64,000 nucleotides of DNA, from the NCBI GenBank assembly GCA_946534585.1, contig CAMNCV010000137.1, forward strand, positions 26,494 through 90,493, read 5' to 3'. The position numbers and the translations under genes are program-made. Positions 1 through 8,059 of the stretch are shown here, one piece after another; the first letter of the stretch is position 1; each line of letters begins with the position of its first letter. The DNA is from an uncultured Prevotellaceae bacterium. Its GTDB lineage: Bacteria > Bacteroidota > Bacteroidia > Bacteroidales > Bacteroidaceae. Under the pieces are notes generated by a model. The model saw only the letters and a list, made by a program, of their open reading frames with translations, searched no databases and had not been told where the DNA came from.

Positions 1-1177
1 CATCCCAATCGCGATTGACACCAGGATTGTCCTTGCGGAATTGCTCTAATTCGTCGGCAGGCATTGTTGCATACCACTGTCCTGCATTCTGTAGCTGCAC
101 TTGACGGCCCGCCTGCTCGAAGATATAACACAGATGCGGTTGGTCTTCAAACCAACATAATCCCTTGGCACGTATTATGCTCTTAGGCCAGCGACGCGCC
201 ACAAAGTCATCGAATAGATTGATGTTAAACGGACGGCGCGCATAATATACGAACGTACCAATGCCATATTCTTCAGCTTCGCCCTCATCGTGATGATGGT
301 GGTGGTGATGATGGTGGCAAGTACATTCTCCACCGTGATGTGATTCGCAATGTTCATGATGATGTTCATGCTCGTGTTCATCGTCGTGTTCATGATGATG
401 GTGATGCTCATGCTCGTGCTCATCATCGTGTTCATCATCGCTCTGATAGTTCTCGATTTCACTTATCCAAGCGGCAGAGGTAGCTACATCGTCGAAATTG
501 AAACGACCTGTTCCAAGTATCTTTTCAAAATCTACGTTTCCGTAATCACAGTCTATTATCTCGGCCTTTGGTTGTATGGCTCGTACAATCTGGCGTACTC
601 GCTCCAATTCTTCTGGTGACACCTCTGAGGCCTTGTTGAGTAATATTATATTGCAGAACTCAATCTGTTGTATCACAAGATTTTCAATATCTTCCTCGTT
701 ACGCTTTGCGCCAAGCAATGACTTACCGCATCCGAACTCGTCTTTCATGCGCAGTGCATCGACCACGGTCACGATGCAGTCAAGTCGAGGAGTGCCTCCT
801 TCGTTGTACTGAGCGCCCATCTGTGGTATTGAACAGATAGTCTGTGCGATAGGAGCAGGTTCGCAGATGCCGCTTGCCTCAATGACGATATAGTCAAACT
901 TCTGCATTTTCACGATGTCGCTGAGTTGCTGTACGAGATCCATCTTTAGCGTACAGCAGATACATCCGTTCTGCAGGGCAACGAGAGAGTCATCCTGCTG
1001 TCCTACGACACCACCTTGCTGTATGAGGTCTGCATCGATGTTGACCTCGCCTATGTCATTGACTATCACTGCGAACTTTATTCCCTTCTCGTTGTTGAGT
1101 ATGCGATTGAGAAGTGTGGTCTTTCCGCTGCCTAAATAACCCGTAAGCAGCAGGACGGGAATCTCTTGTGAGTTCAT
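1..1177 (-). CDS. CobW/G3E-family P-loop GTPase, probable zinc metallochaperone (C-terminus cut by window edge)
   Basis: Member of the COG0523 G3E GTPases, which deliver metal ions (zinc, cobalt, nickel, iron) to client proteins in the cytoplasm. The N-terminus has a Walker A motif (GYLGSGKTTLLN, about residues 13-24), the family metal site GCICC near residue 70 and a base-recognition LNKAS near residue 180. Between the GTPase and C-terminal domains lies a loop of about 60 residues (about 243-302) rich in His, Asp and Glu, with Cys residues in ECTC, typical of metal-buffering loops. The frame is open at position 1, and the last visible residues (NRDWD) match the conserved start of the final CobW C-terminal motif, so only a few dozen residues are missing. 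It starts 2 bp after the small membrane protein and is probably cotranscribed with trmD. Zinc is the best guess for the metal, but no Zur box was seen. Confidence 0.9.
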   Translation of the reverse strand, partial: MNSQEIPVLLLTGYLGSGKTTLLNRILNNEKGIKFAVIVNDIGEVNIDADLIQQGGVVGQQDDSLVALQNGCICCTLKMDLVQQLSDIVKMQKFDYIVIEASGICEPAPIAQTICSIPQMGAQYNEGGTPRLDCIVTVVDALRMKDEFGCGKSLLGAKRNEEDIENLVIQQIEFCNIILLNKASEVSPEELERVRQIVRAIQPKAEIIDCDYGNVDFEKILGTGRFNFDDVATSAAWISEIENYQSDDEHDDEHEHEHHHHHEHDDEHEHEHHHEHCESHHGGECTCHHHHHHHHHDEGEAEEYGIGTFVYYARRPFNINLFDDFVARRWPKSIIRAKGLCWFEDQPHLCYIFEQAGRQVQLQNAGQWYATMPADELEQFRKDNPGVNRDWD

Positions 1178-1179
1178 TG

Positions 1180-1554
1180 TTATTGTCTGTTTTGTTTTAT
1201 TAGTGAATTCTTTTTTCCGCTGCGGTATAGTAACAGTCCGATCGCCAGTGGAATTAGCGCAACGACTATTATTACCAATGCTATCAGCCCGCCGAAGAGT
1301 GTGGCAAAGCCCCCTTGTCGGATGATAGGCCGCGGATATTGTGCGTCAATGATAGAGTCTGGCACGCCTACCTCCATCAGAGAATCTATCGTAGTGAGAT
1401 GATTGTTGTATTCTTCCCATTGAGCATGATTCTTCTTGCCTGCATCAACATCGGCTGTATAGCATGCCACGGCGAAAAAAATGCCACAGACTATCATCAT
1501 TGCACCGATGACAGCGAGAAGGCATCCGCCTGCTTTTTTCAATCCTGCGCTCAT
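1180..1554 (-). CDS. small two-pass membrane protein of unknown function
   Basis: The protein has 124 residues from the start MSAGLKKAGG. The frame stays open upstream to 1644, but that longer start would lie inside trmD, so the ATG at 1554, 26 nt after the trmD stop, is preferred. Two hydrophobic segments are clear: about residues 9-33 (CLLAVIGAMMIVCGIFF) and about 85-113 (LIALVIIVVALIPLAIGLLL). A polar loop of about 50 residues lies between them, with a Lys-rich tail after the second. I recognise no named family. It sits between trmD and the G3E GTPase in one minus-strand run. It is probably an inner-membrane protein, and its role cannot be read from the sequence. Confidence 0.7.
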   Translation of the reverse strand: MSAGLKKAGGCLLAVIGAMMIVCGIFFAVACYTADVDAGKKNHAQWEEYNNHLTTIDSLMEVGVPDSIIDAQYPRPIIRQGGFATLFGGLIALVIIVVALIPLAIGLLLYRSGKKNSLIKQNRQ

Positions 1555-1580
1555 ACGTTGCGTTGTTTTTGCTTGTCGCT

Positions 1581-2258
1581 TCAGTTTTTCAAGAGGTCTG
1601 GTCTGAGCCTTTTCGTGCGCTCCAGAGCCTGCTCCATCTCCCATTCCTTTATCTTTGCCTCGTGTCCGGAGAGCAGAATGTCAGGCACGCGCCATCCTTT
1701 GTATTCAGCAGGGCGTGTATAGATAGGAGCCGACAGCAGGTCGTCCTGAAAACAGTCACTAAGTGCACTCTGCTCATCTCCTATCACACCTGGGATTATA
1801 CGCACGATGGCATCAGCCATGACCGCTGCAGCGAGTTCGCCACCCGTTAGCACAAAGTCGCCTATGCTTATTTCCCTTGTTATGAGATGATCACGCACTC
1901 GCTGGTCAATCCCCTTGTAATGGCCACACAGTATTATTATGTTTCCTTTCAGTGAGAGGTCGTTTGCAATATGTTGGTCAAACTTCTCACCATCGGGCGA
2001 GGTATATATAACCTCGTCGTAGTTGCGCTCAGTCTTCAATGCACTGATGCAACGGTCGATAGGCTCACACTGCATCACCATGCCTGCGAAACCACCGTAG
2101 GGATAATCATCAACGCGTTTCCACTTGTCGAGAGTGTAGTCGCGCAGGTTGTGCAGATGTATCTCTGCCAGACCTTTTTTCTGTGCACGTGCCAGAATCG
2201 ACTCGTTGAAAAATCCCTCAAGCATCTCTGGCAATACGGTTATAATATCTATGCGCAT
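1581..2258 (-). CDS. trmD: tRNA (guanine-37-N1)-methyltransferase TrmD
   Basis: SPOUT-class methyltransferase that uses S-adenosylmethionine to methylate G37 next to the anticodon and so prevents +1 frameshifting. The 225 residues are the usual length for the family. The N-terminus [13 protein letters not shown] and the cofactor-knot signatures [14 protein letters not shown] and [16 protein letters not shown] are all present. It lies 168 bp downstream of glmM on the same strand. That gap holds the 22-bp repeat array, and I see no clear TAnnTTTG promoter there, so trmD may be read from an upstream start. Identification is secure. Confidence 0.97.
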   Translation of the reverse strand: MRIDIITVLPEMLEGFFNESILARAQKKGLAEIHLHNLRDYTLDKWKRVDDYPYGGFAGMVMQCEPIDRCISALKTERNYDEVIYTSPDGEKFDQHIANDLSLKGNIIILCGHYKGIDQRVRDHLITREISIGDFVLTGGELAAAVMADAIVRIIPGVIGDEQSALSDCFQDDLLSAPIYTRPAEYKGWRVPDILLSGHEAKIKEWEMEQALERTKRLRPDLLKN

Positions 2259-2319
2259 ATAATGTCGTGCGGTTTTCTTGTTTGTTTTACAACTTCAGTA
2301 TCAGGACGTTACGTTTACT

Positions 2320-2410
2320 ACTGTAAAAGCATACATATTACCATGTAATCGCTATGCTTTTACACAGTAATCTGTATGCTTTTACAGTGTAATCGCTATG
2401 CTTTTACAAA
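2320..2410. repeat. 22-bp tandem repeat array, locus A, with one inverted unit
   Basis: Three perfectly phased 22-bp units run 2345-2366, 2367-2388 and 2389-2410. Each has the form GTAA-N11-TTAC plus three spacer bases, with TATGCT in the middle. A fourth unit at 2320-2341 is the same motif in reverse orientation, so the array can fold back on itself. It lies just 3' of glmM and 5' of trmD. The same motif recurs near 22.2 kb and 55.3 kb. The tandem units abut with no unique spacers. Confidence 0.85.
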
Positions 2411-2426
2411 GCCATTTGTTTGCATA

Positions 2427-3815
2427 TCACTGCATATCGTAAACCACCTGCATGATTTTCTTGCCGAGGGCATCTGCCTCATCCATGCTGTGCGCCTCGC
2501 TGTAAACGCGGATTATCGGCTCGGTGTTTGACTTGCGCAGGTGTACCCACTTGTCGGGGAAATCAATCTTCACACCGTCAATGTCGTTTACCTGTGCATC
2601 CGACTGTGCACTGTACATTTCTTTTACCTTGCTTAGTATGGCATCAACGTCGGTTTCTGGCGTGAGGTCAATGCGGTTTTTGGCAATGAAATACTCAGGG
2701 AAGGTCTTGCGCAGTTCGCTGACCTTACACTCCTTCTGTGCTAAAGAGCTGAGGAATAAGGCAATGCCTACGAGTGCGTCGCGACCGTAGTGGCTCTCGG
2801 GGTAAATCACTCCTCCGTTGCCTTCGCCGCCGATAACGGCACCCACCTCGCGCATCTTGGTCGTTACGTTTACCTCGCCCACGGCGGCTGCACTGTATTT
2901 GCCTCCATGCTTCTCCGTCACGTCGCGCAGTGCGCGGGTGCTTGACAGATTGCTTACCGTAGCACCAGGAGTATGTGACAGCACATAGTCGGCCACGCTG
3001 ACCAGCGTATATTCCTCGCCAAACATCGTGCCATCTTCACATATAAATGCCAGTCTGTCAACATCAGGGTCAACTACGATACCGAGATCATAGTTACCAT
3101 TGCGCAGGGCATCCATAATGCCGCTGAGGTTTTTCTCCAAAGGTTCGGGATTATGGGCAAAATCTCCGTTTGCTTCGCCGTTGAGGAATGTGTAGGTCAC
3201 ACCGAGACGGTCGAGTAGTGGAGGGAGTATTATGCCGCCTACGCTGTTGATAGAATCGACGACGACACGGAAATGTGCTTTCTTGACAGCCTCCTCATCA
3301 ACCATTTTCAGTGCCATCACTGCGTCAATGTGGCGCTCGTCGAAGCTTTCTTCGGTGTAATGACCTATGTTATCTACGTCGGCATATACGAAGTCCTCTG
3401 CTTCTGCCGTGGCGAGTACCTCGGCACCATCCTGCGCAGTGAGGAATTCACCACGGTTGTTTAGCAGTTTCAGCGCGTTCCAATGGCGTGGATTGTGAGA
3501 AGCTGTGATTATAATACCGCCGTCAGCACCTGCCATGGTGACAGCGAGCTCGGTGGTAGGAGTAGAGGCCAGTCCGATGTTTACTACGTCGAAGCCCATG
3601 CCGAGCAGTGTGCCACAGACGACATTCTTCACCATCTCGCCAGAGATGCGTGCGTCACGACCCACTACAATCTTGCCGCTGCCGTTTGGATAGGTCTTGC
3701 GTATGAAAGTGGCATATGCCGAAGTGAATTTTACTATGTCGAGCGGATTGAGGGTGTCGCCTGCAGGTCCGCCTATTGTACCGCGTATGCCGGATATTGA
3801 TTTTATTAAAGACAT
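2427..3815 (-). CDS. glmM: phosphoglucosamine mutase (alpha-D-phosphohexomutase family)
   Basis: Interconverts glucosamine-6-phosphate and glucosamine-1-phosphate on the route to UDP-GlcNAc for peptidoglycan and lipid A; cytosolic. The 462 residues show the family order: N-terminal GIRGTIGG, the catalytic phosphoserine loop TASHNPRHWNALK at about residue 103, the metal-binding loop DPDVDRLAF at about 248, the sugar-binding loop GGEGNGG at about 330, and the phosphate-binding RKSNTEPIIRVY near the C-terminus. Bacteroidales proteins of this subtype are usually annotated GlmM, although phosphomannomutase activity cannot be excluded from sequence alone. It follows the DUF4827-type lipoprotein by 48 bp on the same strand. 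Confidence 0.88.
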   Translation of the reverse strand: MSLIKSISGIRGTIGGPAGDTLNPLDIVKFTSAYATFIRKTYPNGSGKIVVGRDARISGEMVKNVVCGTLLGMGFDVVNIGLASTPTTELAVTMAGADGGIIITASHNPRHWNALKLLNNRGEFLTAQDGAEVLATAEAEDFVYADVDNIGHYTEESFDERHIDAVMALKMVDEEAVKKAHFRVVVDSINSVGGIILPPLLDRLGVTYTFLNGEANGDFAHNPEPLEKNLSGIMDALRNGNYDLGIVVDPDVDRLAFICEDGTMFGEEYTLVSVADYVLSHTPGATVSNLSSTRALRDVTEKHGGKYSAAAVGEVNVTTKMREVGAVIGGEGNGGVIYPESHYGRDALVGIALFLSSLAQKECKVSELRKTFPEYFIAKNRIDLTPETDVDAILSKVKEMYSAQSDAQVNDIDGVKIDFPDKWVHLRKSNTEPIIRVYSEAHSMDEADALGKKIMQVVYDMQ

Positions 3816-3863
3816 GGTTTATTAAAGTTCTAAATTTTTAGTCATGTGTTGGGTAAAACCCCG

Positions 3864-4520
3864 TTATTGTCCTCTTTCGTATGTTATGTCGTAATAGCAA
3901 GCGTACACACTGCTTGTCGCGTATGCCTGCCCTTGGCCGTGAGGAACGATGAGTCTTACGTGTGCGATACGCTCATCAGCACTTGCAGGGCGGCCGAGAT
4001 TGATGTATGTGAGTGGTATAAGCCATCCCGATGGCACAGAAGCACTGCTGTAACAGTTATACATCAGTCCTTCGCTAAATGATGCGCTGAATGTGCCAGA
4101 GGAGTTGCGTACGCTCATTTTATCTACCCATGTTGAGTAGAGAAACGAACCTCTGTTTGACAGTTGCAGCGAATCACCGTTGATGTTGTATTCCGTAAAT
4201 CTGCACAGTACATCGGCACTCTCACCGTTTTTCAGCTTTTCACCGCAACCTTTGTCTATTATCTGCATATAGACACCGGTGGAACTGAACAGTACGTATT
4301 CATTCTTTGCCGTATCAGTCGTTTCGCCCTGTGCCTTGAAGTCAGCCTCGCTTATTACCTTGATGGCTCGTGTGTTAACATTACTGTTGCCTGCAAGAAA
4401 GCGGCTGATGCAACTGTTTTCATACTCTTTCTGCTCAGCGTAGGTCTGTGTATCGTCGCATGAAGCGAATATAGCCACTATTGCGGTAAGCACAACCAGC
4501 GTGTGAAGAATTTCTTTCAT
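3864..4520 (-). CDS. DUF4827-type secreted lipoprotein
   Basis: The 218-residue protein has a lipoprotein signal peptide ending in a lipobox-like IFASC, so it should be acylated at Cys20 and anchored to a membrane facing the periplasm. The rest (YVLFSSTGVYMQIIDKGCGEKL, with GWLIPLTYINLGRP later) resembles the DUF4827/FKBP-like lipoproteins common in Bacteroidales, where the fold recalls peptidyl-prolyl isomerases but the function is not established. It follows nrnA by 13 bp and precedes glmM by 48 bp, so it probably belongs to the same transcript. The family assignment is from memory of the motif pattern. Confidence 0.7.
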   Translation of the reverse strand: MKEILHTLVVLTAIVAIFASCDDTQTYAEQKEYENSCISRFLAGNSNVNTRAIKVISEADFKAQGETTDTAKNEYVLFSSTGVYMQIIDKGCGEKLKNGESADVLCRFTEYNINGDSLQLSNRGSFLYSTWVDKMSVRNSSGTFSASFSEGLMYNCYSSASVPSGWLIPLTYINLGRPASADERIAHVRLIVPHGQGQAYATSSVYACYYDITYERGQ

Positions 4521-4533
4521 AATCTATTATCTC

Positions 4534-5574
4534 TTATTTCAATTTGTCTGCGTAAGCATCGATGGCTTTTTTTACTATCTCCACGGCCTCGCTGAGGGAA
4601 CATTCCAGCCTGCCTCCTGCGGCATTCTTGTGACCTCCGCCATTGAAGAATTGCTTAGCCATCTCGTCGCAGGGGAAATCATCAACGGAGCGTGTGCTTA
4701 TCCACACCAGTCTCTCTTTCTCAGTGTCCTCGCGTAGTGATATTGAAAGTTTGTGTTTCAGTATCTTCAGCGGTACGTTTACTAATCCCTCGGCATCTCC
4801 TTTCTTGAAGTTGTACTTCTTCATATCTTCTTTTGAGATGGTGAAGTATGAAGCGTGTTTCGGAGGATAGAGTACCTTTAGGTTTCTGTTGAGCACATGT
4901 CCCCATAGTCTAAGGCGATCTACACTATATACATGGTACACATTGCGATAGATCTTGTCCTTGTCTATGCCCTTTGCCAGTAACTGCGAGATGATGAAGT
5001 AAATCTCAGGTTGTGTGCTGTTGTATGTGAATGCTCCCGTATCAGTCATCATACCACAGTATATATCTGTAGCCATGTCGCGTGTTATTGCGTCATATCC
5101 TCCCAGTTGCCAAATCAGTCGGAATACCATTTCCGAGGTGCTTGACATTTCAGGGTGCGACACCATTATGTCTGCTTTAATCTCTGGCTCCTCATGATGG
5201 TCGATGAGTATGACTTTCCCCTTGTAATTTTCAAGTGCAGCAGGCATCTCATGACCTGTTCTTGAGATTGTGTTGAGGTCGAGATAGCACAGCAAGTCGG
5301 CTTCATTCAGCAGTTGTTGTGCTTGTTCTTTCTTCTTGTCGTAGCGCAGAGACTGCTGCGTGCCAGGTATCCACTGCAGGTAATCTGGGTACATATCTGG
5401 CACGATGACCGTTGCTTCCTTGCCCTGCTGGCGCAGATATTCTGCCCAGCTCAGTGACGAACCGAGTGCATCGCCGTCGGCGTTCATATGGCATACCAGT
5501 GCCACCTTGGTAGAACTGGCGATGAGGCTGCGCAGTCTGTCAGCCTCGTCGTCAGTCAGTAGGTTGATGTCCAT
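4534..5574 (-). CDS. nrnA: DHH/DHHA1 phosphoesterase, NrnA-type nanoRNase / pAp phosphatase
   Basis: The 346 residues match bifunctional oligoribonuclease/pAp phosphatases, which degrade 2-5 nt RNA leftovers and/or 3'-phosphoadenosine-5'-phosphate in the cytoplasm using Mn2+. Visible motifs in order are CHMNADGDALGSS (metal ligands, about residues 28-40), a YLDLNT motif near residue 95, the signature LIDHHEEP near 122-130, MTDTGAFTYNSTQP near 175-190 and the DHHA1 substrate motif GGGHKNAAGG near 312-321. It starts 3 bp after the nucleotidyltransferase stop, and the DUF4827 lipoprotein follows 13 bp later, so the three form a tight operon. Confidence 0.92.
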   Translation of the reverse strand: MDINLLTDDEADRLRSLIASSTKVALVCHMNADGDALGSSLSWAEYLRQQGKEATVIVPDMYPDYLQWIPGTQQSLRYDKKKEQAQQLLNEADLLCYLDLNTISRTGHEMPAALENYKGKVILIDHHEEPEIKADIMVSHPEMSSTSEMVFRLIWQLGGYDAITRDMATDIYCGMMTDTGAFTYNSTQPEIYFIISQLLAKGIDKDKIYRNVYHVYSVDRLRLWGHVLNRNLKVLYPPKHASYFTISKEDMKKYNFKKGDAEGLVNVPLKILKHKLSISLREDTEKERLVWISTRSVDDFPCDEMAKQFFNGGGHKNAAGGRLECSLSEAVEIVKKAIDAYADKLK

Positions 5575-5577
5575 CGC

Positions 5578-6498
5578 CTAAAACAATTTGTTTGGGTAAA
5601 CGCCCTCTTCTACAAGTTTGGCTATTCGAGCCACGGTGTCAGGACGATCCTCAGAGTATGTAACACCAAACCACTTGCTCGTGGTGTCGAGTACTTTGCA
5701 CGTAGCAGTACCCTCGTTGATGAGTTTGTTGACCATCAGTGGGATAAAGAACTCTGATTTCAGGTTTTCAATGTTCGCTTTATCGCTTAGGAACTCCTTG
5801 AAATACTCCTCGCTGTATTGGAAGTAGTCAGGAGTGAAGCCCCACATGTTCATTGATACAGGTGCGTTCTCGTCGATATAAACCCACTCGCCGTCTTCTT
5901 TATTGTCAGCACGATAAGCCACTTTGCCGTCAACTCGTGCTATCTTGGTGCGTTCTACACATGTAGTCAGACATCCGTTGTCGTCCTTGGCGCATACGCC
6001 ACGGCTTACCGTTCCGTTCTCTGAGAGTGTGTTACCTACGCGGAAACCTACCATGGCATACTGTCCTTTAGCGCCTTCTGGCAGTTCGCTGAGGAACTTA
6101 CCCATAACCATGAATGCGTCGCGGTTGTAGAAATCATCGCAGTTGATTACGCAGAAGGGTTCGTTTATCACGTCCTTACCCATCAGTACGGCATGGTTTG
6201 TGCCCCAAGGCTTCTGTCGCCCTTCTGGAACGCTGAAACCCTCAGGCAGGGCATCGATAGACTGGAAACACAGTTCGCACTGTACTTTGCCTTCGTATTT
6301 TGCAAGAATTTGTGTACGGAACTGCTCTTCGAAGTCCTTACGTATTACCCATACAATCTTGCCGAAACCGGCCTGTATAGCGTCGTAGATACTGTAGTCC
6401 ATGATTGTCTCGCCATTTGGTCCGAGACCGTCGAGCTGCTTCAGTCCGCCGTAGCGGCTGCCCATGCCAGCAGCGAGCAGGAAAAGTGTTGGTTTCAT
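5578..6498 (-). CDS. sugar-phosphate nucleotidyltransferase-like protein
   Basis: The 306-residue NTP-transferase-fold protein (GT-A type) has the nucleotide-binding signature LLAAGMGSRYGG-KQLDGLGP at residues 7-28 and an INCDDFYNRDAF metal-binding stretch near residue 118. The fold uses an NTP to activate a sugar phosphate or similar substrate. The full sequence resembles the Bacteroidales group annotated simply as nucleotidyltransferase, and the substrate cannot be told from sequence. It is followed by nrnA after 3 bp. No sugar-biosynthesis partner is adjacent. Confidence 0.8.
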   Translation of the reverse strand: MKPTLFLLAAGMGSRYGGLKQLDGLGPNGETIMDYSIYDAIQAGFGKIVWVIRKDFEEQFRTQILAKYEGKVQCELCFQSIDALPEGFSVPEGRQKPWGTNHAVLMGKDVINEPFCVINCDDFYNRDAFMVMGKFLSELPEGAKGQYAMVGFRVGNTLSENGTVSRGVCAKDDNGCLTTCVERTKIARVDGKVAYRADNKEDGEWVYIDENAPVSMNMWGFTPDYFQYSEEYFKEFLSDKANIENLKSEFFIPLMVNKLINEGTATCKVLDTTSKWFGVTYSEDRPDTVARIAKLVEEGVYPNKLF

Positions 6499-6580
6499 TT
6501 GTTTTTATGTGATTTTATTGTTTGTTTAAGCTCTGATACTCCACTGTCCATGGTGAGCAGAGGGTTTGTTGTTGCATCCT

Positions 6581-7912
6581 TTAGTTCCCGTCAGGCTTGC
6601 GGTTGTCGTTGAAGATAGACTCCGGCCAAGGGAAGAACTGCTGTACTTCGGGTGCTGGTAATATGTCAGACGTGGGTTTAATGTCAGGATTGGCAGGCGA
6701 GAAATCCTTCCAGTCGCTGACGATATACTGCGTCAGTGGCGACTGCAATTCCTTCAGTCCCATAACGATAAGCTTTGAGATTTCGTAAGCTCCGAAAGGG
6801 TTGAAGTGTGTGTTGTCAGCAAAAGCCTTTTCCTGCCAAGGGAAAGTGCCGGCAGGGTAGTGTACTAACAGATTGCGGCAACCGTTTTCACCCATTGTCT
6901 CAAATAATGTCTTCGTTGATGCGTTAAGGTCAATGTACGGTACATTCTCGCGCTCAGCGACGGCTTTCATTGCTGCAGGGAAGTCACCATGAGTGTTGTT
7001 CAGGGTACCGTCTTTCTTGAAAGAGCGACGCTGTGTTGGAGTACAGAAAATGACATTGCCACCACGTTCGCGCACACGGTCAACGAAAGTCTTCAGTGCT
7101 ACCGAGTAATGATACCATGCGCCACGACCAGGTCCCTTTTCCTTTTCGTCGTTATGACCGAACTCGCAGAATACATAGTCACCCTTTTTGAGTTCGCTAA
7201 GTATCTTGTCGAGACGCAGTTGTGCGAGGAATGACGTGGCAGTCAGGCCGCTTTCCCCATAATTAGCCACGCAGACCTTGTCGTTGAACCATCGAGGGAA
7301 CATCTGTCCCCACGATGCCCATGGCTCACGTCCTTGGTCAACCACGGTGCTATTGCCGCATAGAAACAGAGTTACGGCGGTGGTGTCAGGCTCTATCGTT
7401 ATACTCTGCACAGCAGGAGCCTTACCGCAAAATTCCAATGTCAGCTTGTCATCCCACGTCAGCGAACCAACCTCGCCAGGCTTAATCTTGACCTTTTGCG
7501 GTGCGGTGGCATTGCCAGCGTTGATTATGGTATTACGCTTGTTTACAACAAACGACACAGTGCGCAGTTCCCCCCTCTTCGTCTTACAGCCTTCCACCAT
7601 CAGTCTGCGGCTCTCAGCGCGCACCCATGTCTCGGCCGCACGTTTCTTGCTGCCCAGAACGAGTGTTATGCGGTAGTTGCCGTCAGGCACATTTACGGAG
7701 TAGTATATAGGCTCATTGGGCAGGGTCTTGGCTTGTCCGTTGAGTATGGAACCCATGACAGGAGAGTTGGTGAAGTCCAATCCGTAGCCTTGGTCTTCGT
7801 TATATAGCCCCATTGGGCGGTCAGTAGTGAATGTAGCAGGTAGGTTCACACCACCAAATGCTGCCACTGAAGATGTGGCAACGCACAAGGAAATTATGAA
7901 ATGTCGTAGCAT
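6581..7912 (-). CDS. secreted rhamnogalacturonan acetylesterase (CE12, SGNH/GDSL hydrolase)
   Basis: Removes acetyl esters from the rhamnogalacturonan-I backbone so that lyases can act. The 443 residues begin with a Sec signal peptide (hydrophobic run to about residue 19). An N-terminal beta-rich module of about 150 residues includes NVPDGNYRITLVLG. The SGNH domain follows: block I LCGNSTVVD with the nucleophile Ser, block II NYGESG, block III CEFGHNDEK, and block V DNTHFNPFGA with the catalytic Asp/His pair. This arrangement fits CE12. A minus-strand -7 element TACCTTTG lies at 7939-7946, giving it its own start point. It fits with the two PL11 lyases in the window. Confidence 0.88.
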   Translation of the reverse strand: MLRHFIISLCVATSSVAAFGGVNLPATFTTDRPMGLYNEDQGYGLDFTNSPVMGSILNGQAKTLPNEPIYYSVNVPDGNYRITLVLGSKKRAAETWVRAESRRLMVEGCKTKRGELRTVSFVVNKRNTIINAGNATAPQKVKIKPGEVGSLTWDDKLTLEFCGKAPAVQSITIEPDTTAVTLFLCGNSTVVDQGREPWASWGQMFPRWFNDKVCVANYGESGLTATSFLAQLRLDKILSELKKGDYVFCEFGHNDEKEKGPGRGAWYHYSVALKTFVDRVRERGGNVIFCTPTQRRSFKKDGTLNNTHGDFPAAMKAVAERENVPYIDLNASTKTLFETMGENGCRNLLVHYPAGTFPWQEKAFADNTHFNPFGAYEISKLIVMGLKELQSPLTQYIVSDWKDFSPANPDIKPTSDILPAPEVQQFFPWPESIFNDNRKPDGN

Positions 7913-7938
7913 TAAACTCGTGTTTTTAAATTACGGCG

Positions 7939-7946
7939 CAAAGGTA
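7939..7946 (-). promoter_or_regulatory. -7 promoter element (TACCTTTG) for the CE12 esterase
   Basis: Exact match to the Bacteroidetes -7 consensus TAnnTTTG on the minus strand, 26 bp before the esterase ATG. A clear -33 TTTG was not identified. It is divergent from the sppA promoter. Confidence 0.6.
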
Positions 7947-8018
7947 AGAAAAAAAATCAAAATCCAGACAAGTATAAATGTTTTTTATGTATTATTATAT
8001 AAATAAAGTGTAAATTTA

Positions 8019-8049
8019 TTTGTAAACTGAAAGATTTTTTGTATTTTTG
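8019..8049 (+). promoter_or_regulatory. sigma-ABfr promoter of sppA
   Basis: The -33 box TTTG (8019-8022) and the -7 box TATTTTTG (8042-8049) are separated by 19 bp, as in Bacteroidetes housekeeping promoters. Transcription would start around 8054-8056, leaving a leader of only about five bases before the ATG at 8060. Confidence 0.75.
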
Positions 8050-8059
8050 CAGTTGATTT

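Noticed and set aside
175..619. His/Met-rich open frames on both strands
   Set aside because: They are other-frame readings of the His-rich loop of the G3E GTPase, which has full family motifs in its own frame.
2320..2410. CRISPR array
   Set aside because: Repeats abut at exactly 22 bp with no unique spacers, and no cas genes are in the window.
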